Origin: Pseudoxanthomonas gei
Lineage (GTDB): Bacteria; Pseudomonadota; Gammaproteobacteria; Xanthomonadales; Xanthomonadaceae
NCBI RefSeq assembly: GCF_010119615.1
Contig: NZ_QOVG01000003.1
Coordinates: forward strand, 310,001 to 374,000
Direction: 5' to 3'
Length of the DNA: 64,000 nt
In this document: positions 17,521-25,788 of the stretch, one piece after another
Position numbering within the stretch: the stretch's first letter is position 1
Layout of the letters: every line of letters starts with the position of its first letter
Position numbers and translations under genes: made by a program
Notes under the pieces: generated by a model
Database searches by the model: none
Told to the model about the DNA's origin: nothing
What the model saw: only the letters and a program-made list of their open reading frames with translations

Positions 17521-18138
17521 TTACTCCGCGCGACCCGCCTGGATGGCGATGATCCTCACTTCGAAGTCACTGCAGTCCGCGCTGCCCGGCTTGCAGATGC
17601 CATTGATCCAGGTTTCGCCATTGCCGAACATCACGCCCTTCTGGTTGACCAGCAGCTCCGCGTATTTCTGCGTGGTTACCGCGCGCGCGATGGCCGGGGT
17701 GATGATCCTGTCGTATTGCTGCACGAAGGTGGATGCATCCCGGACGGTTGTCCTGCTGCCCTCGATCGTCACCTCGAGTGGATAGCGCACCAGGGCCGCC
17801 ACGGCCGCCTTGTCGCCACTGGCCACGGCCTTCTGGTAGGCCTCGATCACGGCCTGGTACTTGCCGTGGTCGCCCAGCACCTTGTCGATGCTGGCATTGA
17901 CCAGCTTGACGTCGACCCCGCTGTCTTCGACCAGGCTGGCGTCTGCCGCTGCAGGCGTCGACCCGGCCGCGGTGGACGCTGCAGGTGGCGCGTTGGTTGC
18001 AGGCGCAATCGCGGGGGTGGGGACGGCAGCCGGTGCGGCGATCTCCGCTGCCGGCGGCAGTGCGGCCGGTGGTTCCTGCTTGCCACAGCCGCAGACCAGC
18101 AATGCCGCCAGTGTGGAGCCCAGGATTGTTTTTTTCAT
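17521..18138 (-). CDS. Lipoprotein of unknown function with Pro/Ala linker
   Basis: A 205-residue protein with a lipobox (LLVCGC) and a Pro/Ala-rich linker at about 25-67, then a compact domain of about 135 residues (DKVLGDHGKYQAVIEAYQKAV, YPLEVTIEGSRTTVRDASTFVQQYD, ADCSDFEVRIIAIQ). The domain, with its conserved helical start and mixed strands, looks NTF2-like, but this is a weak impression. Confidence 0.8.
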   Translation of the reverse strand: MKKTILGSTLAALLVCGCGKQEPPAALPPAAEIAAPAAVPTPAIAPATNAPPAASTAAGSTPAAADASLVEDSGVDVKLVNASIDKVLGDHGKYQAVIEAYQKAVASGDKAAVAALVRYPLEVTIEGSRTTVRDASTFVQQYDRIITPAIARAVTTQKYAELLVNQKGVMFGNGETWINGICKPGSADCSDFEVRIIAIQAGRAE

Positions 18139-18304
18139 TGCCGGACCTCGCGACGGTAACCACGGAACCCCATGGAAAACTCCATGCGGGCGCGCCTGGA
18201 TGTTAGCCGCAAACCCCCCAGGCCAGCACCACGCCTTTCCCTCACGGCGCGCGACAGGTTTGCTAAGCTCGCCGCGGGGAATTCAATTGCGATGGGGGTT
18301 CGAG

Positions 18305-18793
18305 ATGAGCGTCAAGCTCAAGGCCGGTTCCATGGAGCTGGAAGCTGCGTTCATCGAGTGGCTGCGCTCGCAGGGTTACAACCCGGTAGACGGCATTGAT
18401 CCGTTTTTCAGCGGCTCCGAATTCGTGCGTTCGCAACTGAAGCTGATCCACGATGGCGACAGGGCGCATTTGCTCGCCGAGGCGCGCAAGCACCTGGAAC
18501 GGCGTTGCCGGGATGCGGCGTTCGTCGCGCAGTTCCCGCTGGTGCATGGCCTGGAGAACAGCGACAACCGGTCGCTGCGTTATACGGTCACCCTGATCCT
18601 CTCCGACGTGGGTGCCGAATGGGTCGGACGGGTCTGGGATGAGCGCGGCTACGTGGGTGAGATCAGCGGCAGCCATGCCGGCGCGCATGCCAACTACGCG
18701 GAGTTGGCGCGGGGGCAGATCGAATCGCAGATCAGGGCACAGGACCTGGCCAACCGCACCGCCAGCCAGCGTGCGCTCGGCGCCAGGACCTGA
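18305..18793 (+). CDS. Conserved hypothetical protein
   Basis: A 162-residue soluble protein with no signal peptide or recognised domain. It has alternating helical and strand segments (MELEAAFIEWLRSQGYNP, RSLRYTVTLILSDVGAEWVGRVWDE) and a charged C-terminus. The start at 18305 follows GGGGTTCGAG; the frame is open further upstream but runs through the promoter region of the lipoprotein gene on the other strand. Confidence 0.7.
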   Translation: MSVKLKAGSMELEAAFIEWLRSQGYNPVDGIDPFFSGSEFVRSQLKLIHDGDRAHLLAEARKHLERRCRDAAFVAQFPLVHGLENSDNRSLRYTVTLILSDVGAEWVGRVWDERGYVGEISGSHAGAHANYAELARGQIESQIRAQDLANRTASQRALGART

Positions 18794-18899
18794 AGGCCCG
18801 ACCCGGCGTCGAGCATGATCGAAGGAGCGGCGCCCCCTCCACGCGCCGCGCGCGGTGGCATGGGTACACTGCATCGGGCACACAACGCACGAGGCATCG

Positions 18900-19946
18900 G
18901 TGAAACCCGAACTCAACGTGGCACTGGTCGGCTACGGATTCGTCGGCAAGATCTTCCATGCACCGCTGATCCAGGCCACGCCGGGACTGCGCCTGCACAC
19001 GGTGGTGTCGGGCGATTCCGGCAAGGTGCTTGCGGACCATGCGCAGGTGCGCGTCGTTGCCGAAGCGCAAGCCGCCTTCGCCGACCCCGCCATCGACCTG
19101 GTGGTCATCGCCGCACCCAACGCCGTGCATGCGCCGCTGGCCCTGGCGGCGCTGGCGCAGGGCAAGCATGTGGTGGTCGACAAACCTTTCACCCTGGACC
19201 TGGCGCAGGCACGCGAGGTCATCGCGGCGGCTGCGCGCGCCGATCGCATCGTCAGCGTGTTCCAGAACCGGCGCTGGGATGCAGATTTCCTGACCCTGCG
19301 TTCGTTGCTCGATGCAGGCACGCTGGGCGAGGTCAGCGAATGTCATTCGCACTTCGACCGCAATCGCCCGCAGGTGGCCGACCGCTGGCGAGAAAACGAC
19401 CAGCCCGGCTCGGGGCTCTGGTACGACCTCGGCCCGCACCTGCTGGACCAGGCCGTGCAGCTTTTCGGCATGCCGGACGCGCTCTTCGCCGACATCGGCA
19501 GGCAGCGCCAGGCCGCCCAGGCCGACGACTATTTCAACGTGTTGCTGCGCTACCCCAGGCTACGGGTGATGCTGCATGGCGGCTCGCTGGTGCCAGCCCA
19601 CGGCCTGCGCTTTGCCGTCCATGGCAGCGGCGGCAGCTATCTCAAGCACGGCATGGATGCGCAGGAAAGCGCGCTGCGCCTTGGCCGGCTCCCCGGCGAG
19701 CCCGGCTGGGGCGAGGATCCGCGTCCCGGCGAATTGCACATCGCCGGTCGCGACGGCCTGGCCGTGGGCAGCGTGGACGGCATTGCTGGAAATTACCTGC
19801 GCTACTACCAGGACATGCATGCGGCGATCACGCAGGGCCAACCGCCACCGGTGACTGCGCAGCAGGCGTTGCAGGTCATGGCCCTGCTAGACAACGCGCG
19901 GGAAAGTGCCGCGCAACGTCGCGAGATCGATTGCGTCGATCCCTGA
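18900..19946 (+). CDS. Gfo/Idh/MocA-family oxidoreductase
   Basis: A 348-residue NAD(P)-dependent sugar or inositol dehydrogenase. The Rossmann start NVALVGYGFVGKIFHAPLI, the strand motif VVDKPFTLDL (the EKP-like DKP signature) and GLWYDLGPHLLDQAVQLFG (the active-site GxHxxD pattern) are all present, as in YdgJ-type enzymes. Substrate not deduced. A GTG start at 18900 behind GAGG is used because the upstream ATG at 18855 adds residues ahead of a complete Rossmann fold. Confidence 0.9.
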   Translation: MKPELNVALVGYGFVGKIFHAPLIQATPGLRLHTVVSGDSGKVLADHAQVRVVAEAQAAFADPAIDLVVIAAPNAVHAPLALAALAQGKHVVVDKPFTLDLAQAREVIAAAARADRIVSVFQNRRWDADFLTLRSLLDAGTLGEVSECHSHFDRNRPQVADRWRENDQPGSGLWYDLGPHLLDQAVQLFGMPDALFADIGRQRQAAQADDYFNVLLRYPRLRVMLHGGSLVPAHGLRFAVHGSGGSYLKHGMDAQESALRLGRLPGEPGWGEDPRPGELHIAGRDGLAVGSVDGIAGNYLRYYQDMHAAITQGQPPPVTAQQALQVMALLDNARESAAQRREIDCVDP

Positions 19947-19980
19947 AGCGATGCCGACCTGCATTCACCCGGACAACCGC

Positions 19981-20268
19981 TCAGGCGCTGCCAAGGTGGC
20001 GCACGTCGACGATGCGGTCCAGCCACAGATAATGCGAAGTGCCGGGTGTTGCCAGGTCATCCAGCCGCAGCAGCGAATTCACCCCTTCCCTGCCCTGCGC
20101 ATCACGGAAGGTCTGCACGCTGGGCCGCGCGGTCACCGTGCCGCGGTGGCGACTGCCATCGTCAAGCGTGACCTCGACGATGGCCTCGTCATCCAGTTCG
20201 ACGATGCGCGCTTCGATGCGCGCGATCTCGGCCTGGTCGTTGTGGATGCGCTCGGCGATCCTGGTCAT
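19981..20268 (-). CDS. DUF3247 family protein
   Basis: A 95-residue soluble protein (TRIAERIHNDQAEIARIEA, EVTLDDGSRHRGTVTARPSVQTFRD, SHYLWLDRIVDVRHLG). The pattern matches DUF3247, a small family largely confined to Xanthomonadaceae with a small beta-barrel look and no known role. It lies between a dehydrogenase and a response regulator without clear functional linkage. Confidence 0.78.
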   Translation of the reverse strand: MTRIAERIHNDQAEIARIEARIVELDDEAIVEVTLDDGSRHRGTVTARPSVQTFRDAQGREGVNSLLRLDDLATPGTSHYLWLDRIVDVRHLGSA

Positions 20269-20359
20269 TGGCTTGGTCTCTGGTCTCGTCGCGCCACGCT
20301 AGGAGCGCCGCGCGTAAAGCTCCGTGAAGCGCAGGCCTCGAACCGTACGCCCGCGGCGC

Positions 20360-21142
20360 CTACATGTTGCGGAACAGGGTCATGAACGGCTGGCTGACGG
20401 TCAGCGTCTCCGGGCGCGACTTCAGCTTGACGATGCCCTTGCCGGTGTCGTCGCGGGCGATCGAGGCGATGGCCTTGAGGTTGACGATGGTGGAGCGGTG
20501 GATCTGCTTGAACAGCGCAGGATCCAGCACTTCCAGCAGCTCGCGGATCGGCTTGCGCAGCAGCGACTCGCCCTCGGCGGTCATCACCACGGTGTACTTG
20601 TGGTCGGCCTGGAAGTAGGCCACGTCGTCGACCATGATCAGGCGCGTGTCCTTGCCGGCGCTGGCGGTGATCCAGACCAGGGGTTCGCTGGCCGCCGGCA
20701 GCAGGCGTGCACCCAGGCTGGCGATGAGCGCGGCCAGCGCATCGGCATCGGGATTGCCCTGGGCAATGCGCGCCTGCAGCCGCTGAACGGTGGCGGCCAG
20801 GCGGTCGGGCGAAATCGGCTTGAGCAGGTAGTCGACCGCACCCTTGTCGAAAGCGTCGATGGCGTACTGGTCGTAGGCGGTGACGAACACGACCTGGGTT
20901 TTCGGACTGGCTTCGGCGGCGGCGGTCGCCACTTCCAGCCCGGTCAGGCCGGGCATGCGGATATCAAGGAAGGCGACCTCGGGCTGGTGCTCGGCGATGG
21001 CCTCCAGCGCCGCGCCACCATCCTCGCATTCGGCCACGATCTCAAGCCCTGGCCAGGCCTGCGCCAGCAATTTCGACAACGCGTTGCGCAGCAGTTCCTC
21101 GTCTTCGGCGATGACGCACCTGACCGTGGTTGGGTTAGCCAT
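20360..21142 (-). CDS. LytTR-type response regulator
   Basis: A 260-residue transcription regulator. The receiver domain (about 6-125) has acidic residues at 13-15 (EDE), phospho-acceptor Asp60 in FLDIRMPG, and Thr/Lys in VTAYDQYAIDAF and YLLKPI. The C-terminal domain (about 155-260) is LytTR (DVAYFQADHKYTVVMT, IHRSTIVNLKAI), which binds direct-repeat DNA. Its ATG overlaps the end of the kinase gene by eight bases, so the pair is translationally coupled and should act as one signalling unit. Confidence 0.95.
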   Translation of the reverse strand: MANPTTVRCVIAEDEELLRNALSKLLAQAWPGLEIVAECEDGGAALEAIAEHQPEVAFLDIRMPGLTGLEVATAAAEASPKTQVVFVTAYDQYAIDAFDKGAVDYLLKPISPDRLAATVQRLQARIAQGNPDADALAALIASLGARLLPAASEPLVWITASAGKDTRLIMVDDVAYFQADHKYTVVMTAEGESLLRKPIRELLEVLDPALFKQIHRSTIVNLKAIASIARDDTGKGIVKLKSRPETLTVSQPFMTLFRNM

Positions 21143-22388
21143 GTGTGCTCTCCTCGGCCGGCTGCAGCGGCACGTTGATGGTGGCGGCCACGCCGCTGGG
21201 GAAGTTGGCGACGATGGCGAACGAAGCCGCGCCGCCATAGGCCAGGCGCAGGCGTTCGCGCACGTTCTTCAGGCCGATGCCGGTGCCGCTGCTGCCGGCA
21301 TTGAATCCCTCGCCGTCGTCGGCCACGGTGACCGCCAGCGAGCCGTCGATGGTCCGCGCGATGATCCACACGGTGCCGCCGCCGGACTTGGGTTCCAGGC
21401 CATGCTTGATGGCGTTCTCCACCAGCGTCTGCAGCATCATCGACGGGAACGGAATCGACTTCAGCGCTTCCGGCACCTCGATCTGCAGGGCCAGGCGCGC
21501 GCCCATGCGGATCTTGAGGATTTCCAGGTAGGCGCGGGCGCGTTCCAGTTCCTCGCCCAAGGTGGACAGCGAGTCCTCGGTGCGCGGCAACGAGTGGCGC
21601 AGGTAGGTGATGAGATTGCCCAGCATCTCGTCGGCGCGCGCCGGGTCGCTGCGGGTCAGGTACTGCGCGCTGGCCAGCGTGTTGTAGAGGAAGTGCGGCT
21701 CCACCTGCGCATGCAGCAGGCTCAGCTTGGCGACGGTGAGTTCCTTCTCGGTGACCGTCTGCTGGGCGGCGGCCTGCTCGTTGCGGCGGTGCTCGGCGAC
21801 CCGTCGGGTGATGGCGCGGGTGATGGCCTCGGCGTTCTCCAGGTTGGTGCCGTCGTCGACCATGAACCAGTCGCTCCACGCACCGCTCTCCGGCTCGCAG
21901 ACCAGGGTGACGCTGCTGGTGCCGTCGCCCGGCGTGACCGTGGCCAGGATCTGGTTGCGCTTGATGTGGATCCAGTACAGCGGGTTGAAACGGCCCGGCG
22001 TCTTGTTGCTGTAGGGATTGATGCGGGTGACCTTGGTCCGGACCTGCAGGCTGTCGCGCGCGCTTTCCAGCTCTTCCGAACGCGGCAGTTCGCGGATGGT
22101 GGCGTCGACCAGGTCGAAGGCCTCGCCGGCTTCCAGCGGCACCTCGATCTGCCGCCGCTGGCGATTGGCCAGGGTGCCCGGATCGATATGGCCGGCGATC
22201 AGGCGGATGCGGCGGATATGGGAGACCGCACTGGCGATGACGAAACCCGCGGTGACCACGAACAGCAGGAAGAACAGACCCTCGGGCGTCCTGCCGTTGA
22301 AGACCTCGCTCCACAGGATCAGGAAGGCCAGGTAGGCCAGGCTCCAGGCGGCGGCGATACGGAAGACGAAGAAGAAGCTGGTTTTCAC
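21135..22388 (-). CDS. LytS/AlgZ-type sensor histidine kinase
   Basis: A 417-residue membrane kinase. Two transmembrane helices lie at about 8-28 and 37-57. A cytoplasmic region of about 150 residues of unknown fold follows, then the His_kinase domain with phospho-acceptor His232 in QVEPHFLYNTLAS, and an ATPase domain with LVENAIKHGLE and DDGEGFN, GIGLKNVRERL. This is the LytS/AlgZ branch, which pairs with LytTR regulators. The input signal is unknown. Confidence 0.94.
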   Translation of the reverse strand: MKTSFFFVFRIAAAWSLAYLAFLILWSEVFNGRTPEGLFFLLFVVTAGFVIASAVSHIRRIRLIAGHIDPGTLANRQRRQIEVPLEAGEAFDLVDATIRELPRSEELESARDSLQVRTKVTRINPYSNKTPGRFNPLYWIHIKRNQILATVTPGDGTSSVTLVCEPESGAWSDWFMVDDGTNLENAEAITRAITRRVAEHRRNEQAAAQQTVTEKELTVAKLSLLHAQVEPHFLYNTLASAQYLTRSDPARADEMLGNLITYLRHSLPRTEDSLSTLGEELERARAYLEILKIRMGARLALQIEVPEALKSIPFPSMMLQTLVENAIKHGLEPKSGGGTVWIIARTIDGSLAVTVADDGEGFNAGSSGTGIGLKNVRERLRLAYGGAASFAIVANFPSGVAATINVPLQPAEESTHG

Positions 22389-22583
22389 GGGCGGGTTCCG
22401 GCAGTGCTGGGATGCGTGCAGATTATCGACGCGCAGTACCGGCCGCGCGGGTGCAGCGACGAAACCCGGATTGCGGCGACCAACGACCGGATCGGGCGCT
22501 CGATCTGCATGCCTGCGGTTTCAAGGCGCTGCACGCAACTGCCTTGCACCCACTGCCCGCGCGGAGTGGACGCCAGCTTCCCT

Positions 22584-23834
22584 TCAGGAGGCGGGCCGAC
22601 GACCACCACCACTGCGCCGTCGATCCAGCCACCCCATCACATGTTTGGCGCTCAGGCCATGCAGCAGGACCGAGAGCAGCACCACCAGGCAGATGATGCG
22701 CCAGAGCCCCTGCTGCTCGGGGAACTCGGCGTGATTGAACGCGAAAGCGAGGTAGTAGAGGGAGCCCACGCCGCGCACACCGAAGATGGCGATGGCCCAG
22801 CGCTCGCGCTGGCGCACCCCCGTGCCCAGCAGCGACAGCCACCCTGCCAACGGTCGCACCACCAGGACCAGGAGCAGCGCAGCCACGCATTCGCGCCAGT
22901 GCAGGCCACGCAGGATGCCCGATGCAAGCGCGCCGCCAAACAGGATCAGCACCACGGTCGCCAGCAGCCGCTCGCACTGCTCGGCGAACAGGTTCAGGGT
23001 GACGTGGTAGTCGTGGTGCCGTTCGCTCTGTCGCACCACGACGGCGGCAACGAATACCGCCAGGAACCCGTAGGCATGGCAGAGCTCGGCAATGCCGTAC
23101 ACCAGCAGCATGATTGCCAGCACGGTCAGCCCATCGCTGGTGGCGGACAGTGATTGCTCGCGCTTGCCTCTGAAAATGACATGCATCAGGCCATAGCCGA
23201 TCAGCCAGCCGATGGCGACGCCGCCGCCTACGCGCCAGGCGACGTCCATTGCCAGCCACTGCCCCCAGTGCATCGGCGTCCCTGCGGTCGCCAGGGCCAG
23301 CGCCACGGCCAGCCATACGAACGGGAAGGCCAGGCCATCGTTGAGCCCGGCTTCGGAGGTCAGCGCGAAGCGCACGGCGTCCTCGCCGCCCTCGCCGGGT
23401 GGCGCGACCTGCACGTCCGAAGCCAGCACCGGGTCGGTAGGCGCGAGCACCGCGCCCAGCAGCATGGCGCCGGCCAGGCCATACCCGAGCAGCTCCTGCC
23501 CGAGCAGGAACCCGGCCAGGATGGTCAGCGGCATGGCGATGGCCAGCAGGCGCCAGGTCAGCCGCCAACGTCGCCAGCCGAAAGGGGTGTCGATGCGCAG
23601 TCCCGCGCCCACCAGTGCGAGAAGCACGGTCAGTTCGGTCAGCCGCTCGGCGATGTCGGGATAGCGCACCGGATCGGCCGCCGGCAGCGACCACGGCAGG
23701 CTGTACAGCGCCATGCCTAAACCAACGTAGAGGATGGGAAAGGTCAGCGGATTGCGCTTGAGCAGATGCGGAAGCCACGCCGCCCCCAGCAGGGCCAGCC
23801 CGACGATTGCCAGCACCAGTTTGTAAGTGTCCAT
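22584..23834 (-). CDS. Cation:proton antiporter (CPA family, NhaP-like)
   Basis: A 416-residue polytopic inner-membrane protein with about 12 hydrophobic segments. Conserved elements include LGAVLAPTDPVLASDVQV (the acidic ion-binding site) and SEAGLNDGLAFPF with the Asn-Asp pair, as in CPA1 antiporters. It would exchange Na+ or K+ for protons. The ATG at 23834 begins MDTYKLVLAIVGLAL, which reads directly into the first membrane helix; upstream starts would add a highly basic unrelated tail. Confidence 0.9.
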   Translation of the reverse strand: MDTYKLVLAIVGLALLGAAWLPHLLKRNPLTFPILYVGLGMALYSLPWSLPAADPVRYPDIAERLTELTVLLALVGAGLRIDTPFGWRRWRLTWRLLAIAMPLTILAGFLLGQELLGYGLAGAMLLGAVLAPTDPVLASDVQVAPPGEGGEDAVRFALTSEAGLNDGLAFPFVWLAVALALATAGTPMHWGQWLAMDVAWRVGGGVAIGWLIGYGLMHVIFRGKREQSLSATSDGLTVLAIMLLVYGIAELCHAYGFLAVFVAAVVVRQSERHHDYHVTLNLFAEQCERLLATVVLILFGGALASGILRGLHWRECVAALLLVLVVRPLAGWLSLLGTGVRQRERWAIAIFGVRGVGSLYYLAFAFNHAEFPEQQGLWRIICLVVLLSVLLHGLSAKHVMGWLDRRRSGGGRRPAS

Positions 23835-24026
23835 GAAGCGAGCGTGCGGGAAGCGGCGTGACGGTGGCGGCAGAGGTGCGAAACCCCGATGCCTCAATGC
23901 CTGCCCCCGATGCCGCCCAGACCGGCGTCGCCAAGCGGCGCGCAGTCCGCGGCATGCGCCGCGGACTGCGCGCCGCTGTCGACCCACCCCGGTGACCCCC
24001 TGGGATTGGACACCAACGCCTGTCCC

Positions 24027-24935
24027 TCAGGGCTGTTGCTTCGTCCTGTGTCCGCCAAACTCGTTGCGCATCGCTGCCAACAGCTTGTCAGCGAATGAAT
24101 CGTCTTCGCGCGAACGCAGCCGTTCCAGCAGCGACAGTGTGATCACCGGTGCGGAGACATTCAGGTCGATCGCCTCGGCCACGGTCCAGCGCCCCTCGCC
24201 GGAATCGTCTACGTAGGGTGCGATGCCGGCAAGCGAGGGATTCCCGCCCAGCGCGTTGGAGGTCAGGTCCAGCAGCCACGAACGCACCACGCTGCCCTCG
24301 CGCCAGATCTCGGCGACCTGATGCAGGTCCAGCGCGAAATCCTGCTTGCCCTGCATGATCGCGAAGCCCTCGGCATAGGCCTGCATCATTCCGTATTCGA
24401 TGCCGTTGTGGACCATCTTGGTGAAGTGGCCCGAGCCGCTGGGTCCCACCCGGCCCCATCCGCGGTCGCTGGCCGGGGCCAGGGTCGAAAGGATCGGGCG
24501 CAGGCGCTCGACCGCACCGGCGTCGCCGCCGAGCATCAGGCTGTAGCCTTCGGCCAGGCCCCACACGCCGCCGCTGGTGCCGCTGTCGATGTAGTGGATG
24601 CCGTGCAGCGACATCATGTCGGCGCGCCGCATGCTGTCCTTGTAGAAGGAATTGCCACCGTCGATGACCACGTCATCGCGCGACAGCAGGGGTACCAGTT
24701 GCGCCAGGGTGTCTTCGACGATCTGGCCGGCCGGCACCATCAACCACAGCACGCGCGGTGCCGGCAGCTGGTCGACGAGTTCGGCCAGCGAAGACACCGG
24801 CAGGATGCCCTTGCTGGCAGCCAGCTCACGCGCAGCGGGCGTTGGATCGAATCCCACAGCTACATGTCCGCCGCGCACCAGCCGCTCGGCCATGTTGGCG
24901 CCCATCCGGCCCAACCCGATCATTCCAAGTTCCAT
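24027..24935 (-). CDS. 6-phosphogluconate dehydrogenase, short (YqeC/GntZ-like) type
   Basis: A 302-residue NAD(P)-dependent decarboxylating dehydrogenase, shorter than the classic 470-residue Gnd. The Rossmann start ELGMIGLGRMGANMAERL, VIDGGNSFYKDS, IHYIDSGTSGGVWGLAEGYSLMLGG and HFTKMVHNGIEYGMMQAYAEG (catalytic Lys and the conserved HNGIEY) are all present. It would convert 6-phosphogluconate to ribulose 5-phosphate. The starts at 24935 and 24941 are both possible. Confidence 0.92.
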   Translation of the reverse strand: MELGMIGLGRMGANMAERLVRGGHVAVGFDPTPAARELAASKGILPVSSLAELVDQLPAPRVLWLMVPAGQIVEDTLAQLVPLLSRDDVVIDGGNSFYKDSMRRADMMSLHGIHYIDSGTSGGVWGLAEGYSLMLGGDAGAVERLRPILSTLAPASDRGWGRVGPSGSGHFTKMVHNGIEYGMMQAYAEGFAIMQGKQDFALDLHQVAEIWREGSVVRSWLLDLTSNALGGNPSLAGIAPYVDDSGEGRWTVAEAIDLNVSAPVITLSLLERLRSREDDSFADKLLAAMRNEFGGHRTKQQP

Positions 24936-25030
24936 GCGCATCCCGGCTTTGCTTGAGAGGCGACAGCTTCTCACGGCCAGGTTCGGCGGCTGTGCAGGCC
25001 GACGCGGAACCGCCGCAGGGCGCAAAGAAT

Positions 25031-25128
25031 GTAGGAGAGACGCAAGTCGCGAAGCCGACACCAATGCCGATACCGGAAATTGCGGATTGCCTACGGGCTG
25101 AGGGCTTCGCGACTTGCGTCGCTCCTAC
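25031..25128. repeat. REP-like inverted repeat (GGAGCGACGC family), copy 2
   Basis: Arms GTAGGAGAGACGCAAGTCGC... (25031-25056) and the complementary sequence at 25103-25128 surround about 46 unrelated bases. The arms match the copies at 16541 and 47555. It lies between the dehydrogenase start and a small gene's stop. Confidence 0.82.
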
Positions 25129-25164
25129 AAAAGCCAGCTCGGCCGGAAACGTTACCGCTTGCCC

Positions 25165-25377
25165 TTATGGACGCACCAGCGTGATGAACGCGCCGGTATC
25201 GATGACCTGGAAGGTCTCGTTGTCGATCCGTCGCAATGGGCTGCCATCCTCCAGCACGAAGGAGACCGCGTGCCGGGTTTCCTCCGAATCGCCGTCGTGC
25301 GCGCTGACGTCACGGATGATGCGGATCTGCTGCATGTTGCCGGCCTGGTCCTGGGCAAAGAACGTTCCAGTCTTCAT
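25165..25377 (-). CDS. Small hypothetical protein
   Basis: A 70-residue soluble protein (MKTGTFFAQDQAGNMQQIRI, then SFVLEDGSPLRRIDNETFQV). It looks like a small beta-rich fold with no cysteine or signal peptide; the family is not recognised. The start at 25377 is 17 codons into a longer frame but follows GGAGTGCGC AATG, a better ribosome site. Confidence 0.65.
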   Translation of the reverse strand: MKTGTFFAQDQAGNMQQIRIIRDVSAHDGDSEETRHAVSFVLEDGSPLRRIDNETFQVIDTGAFITLVRP

Positions 25378-25476
25378 TGCGCACTCCCGTTCGGTTGGGG
25401 CGCCCACCCTAGCGCCGGCTGCCTTCAACTCGCCGTGAAAGTTGCGTTACCAGGCCATTCGAACGGCTTCGTCTTC

Positions 25477-25689
25477 TCAGCCGTGGCGCACGCGCATCAC
25501 CGCTACGTCCTCGCCCACCTGCACCAGCACGCCGGTTGCCCGGCCGGTCAGCGAATGGCGCAACTGGGCCAGGGTGCTGGCGGAGGCCACCGCTTGCTCG
25601 AGTTCCTCGAACCAGTCGCGGTTCCTGAGTTCGTCGCGCACCTGCCAGCCGTTGTAGCAGGGCGAGATGGTGAACAGCACACGCTCCAC
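25477..25689 (-). CDS. Small hypothetical protein with GTG start
   Basis: A 70-residue protein (VERVLFTISPCYNGWQVR, LEQAVASASTLAQLRHSLTG, GVLVQVGEDVAVMR). A perfect AGGAGG at 25698-25703 stands eight bases before the GTG at 25689, which decides the start against the longer frame beginning at 25713. The layout (short strand, Trp, helix, strands) resembles DUF2188-like small proteins, but I do not claim the family. Confidence 0.6.
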   Translation of the reverse strand: MERVLFTISPCYNGWQVRDELRNRDWFEELEQAVASASTLAQLRHSLTGRATGVLVQVGEDVAVMRVRHG

Positions 25690-25788
25690 GGCAGCAACCT
25701 CCTGAAGCTCCACAAGGCGGTCAGCCTGCCAGCGGATTGTTGCGACGCCGTGTCCGGTCGGGCGTCGGCACGACGCCCTCCATGTTCC

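Noticed and set aside
22385-22612. 75-codon minus-strand frame between the kinase and antiporter genes
   Set aside because: Ends inside the kinase start and starts inside the antiporter tail; composition resembles non-coding sequence.
20880-23153. 757-codon plus-strand frame across the kinase and antiporter genes
   Set aside because: Antisense to two clear genes; no recognisable domain and no ribosome site.
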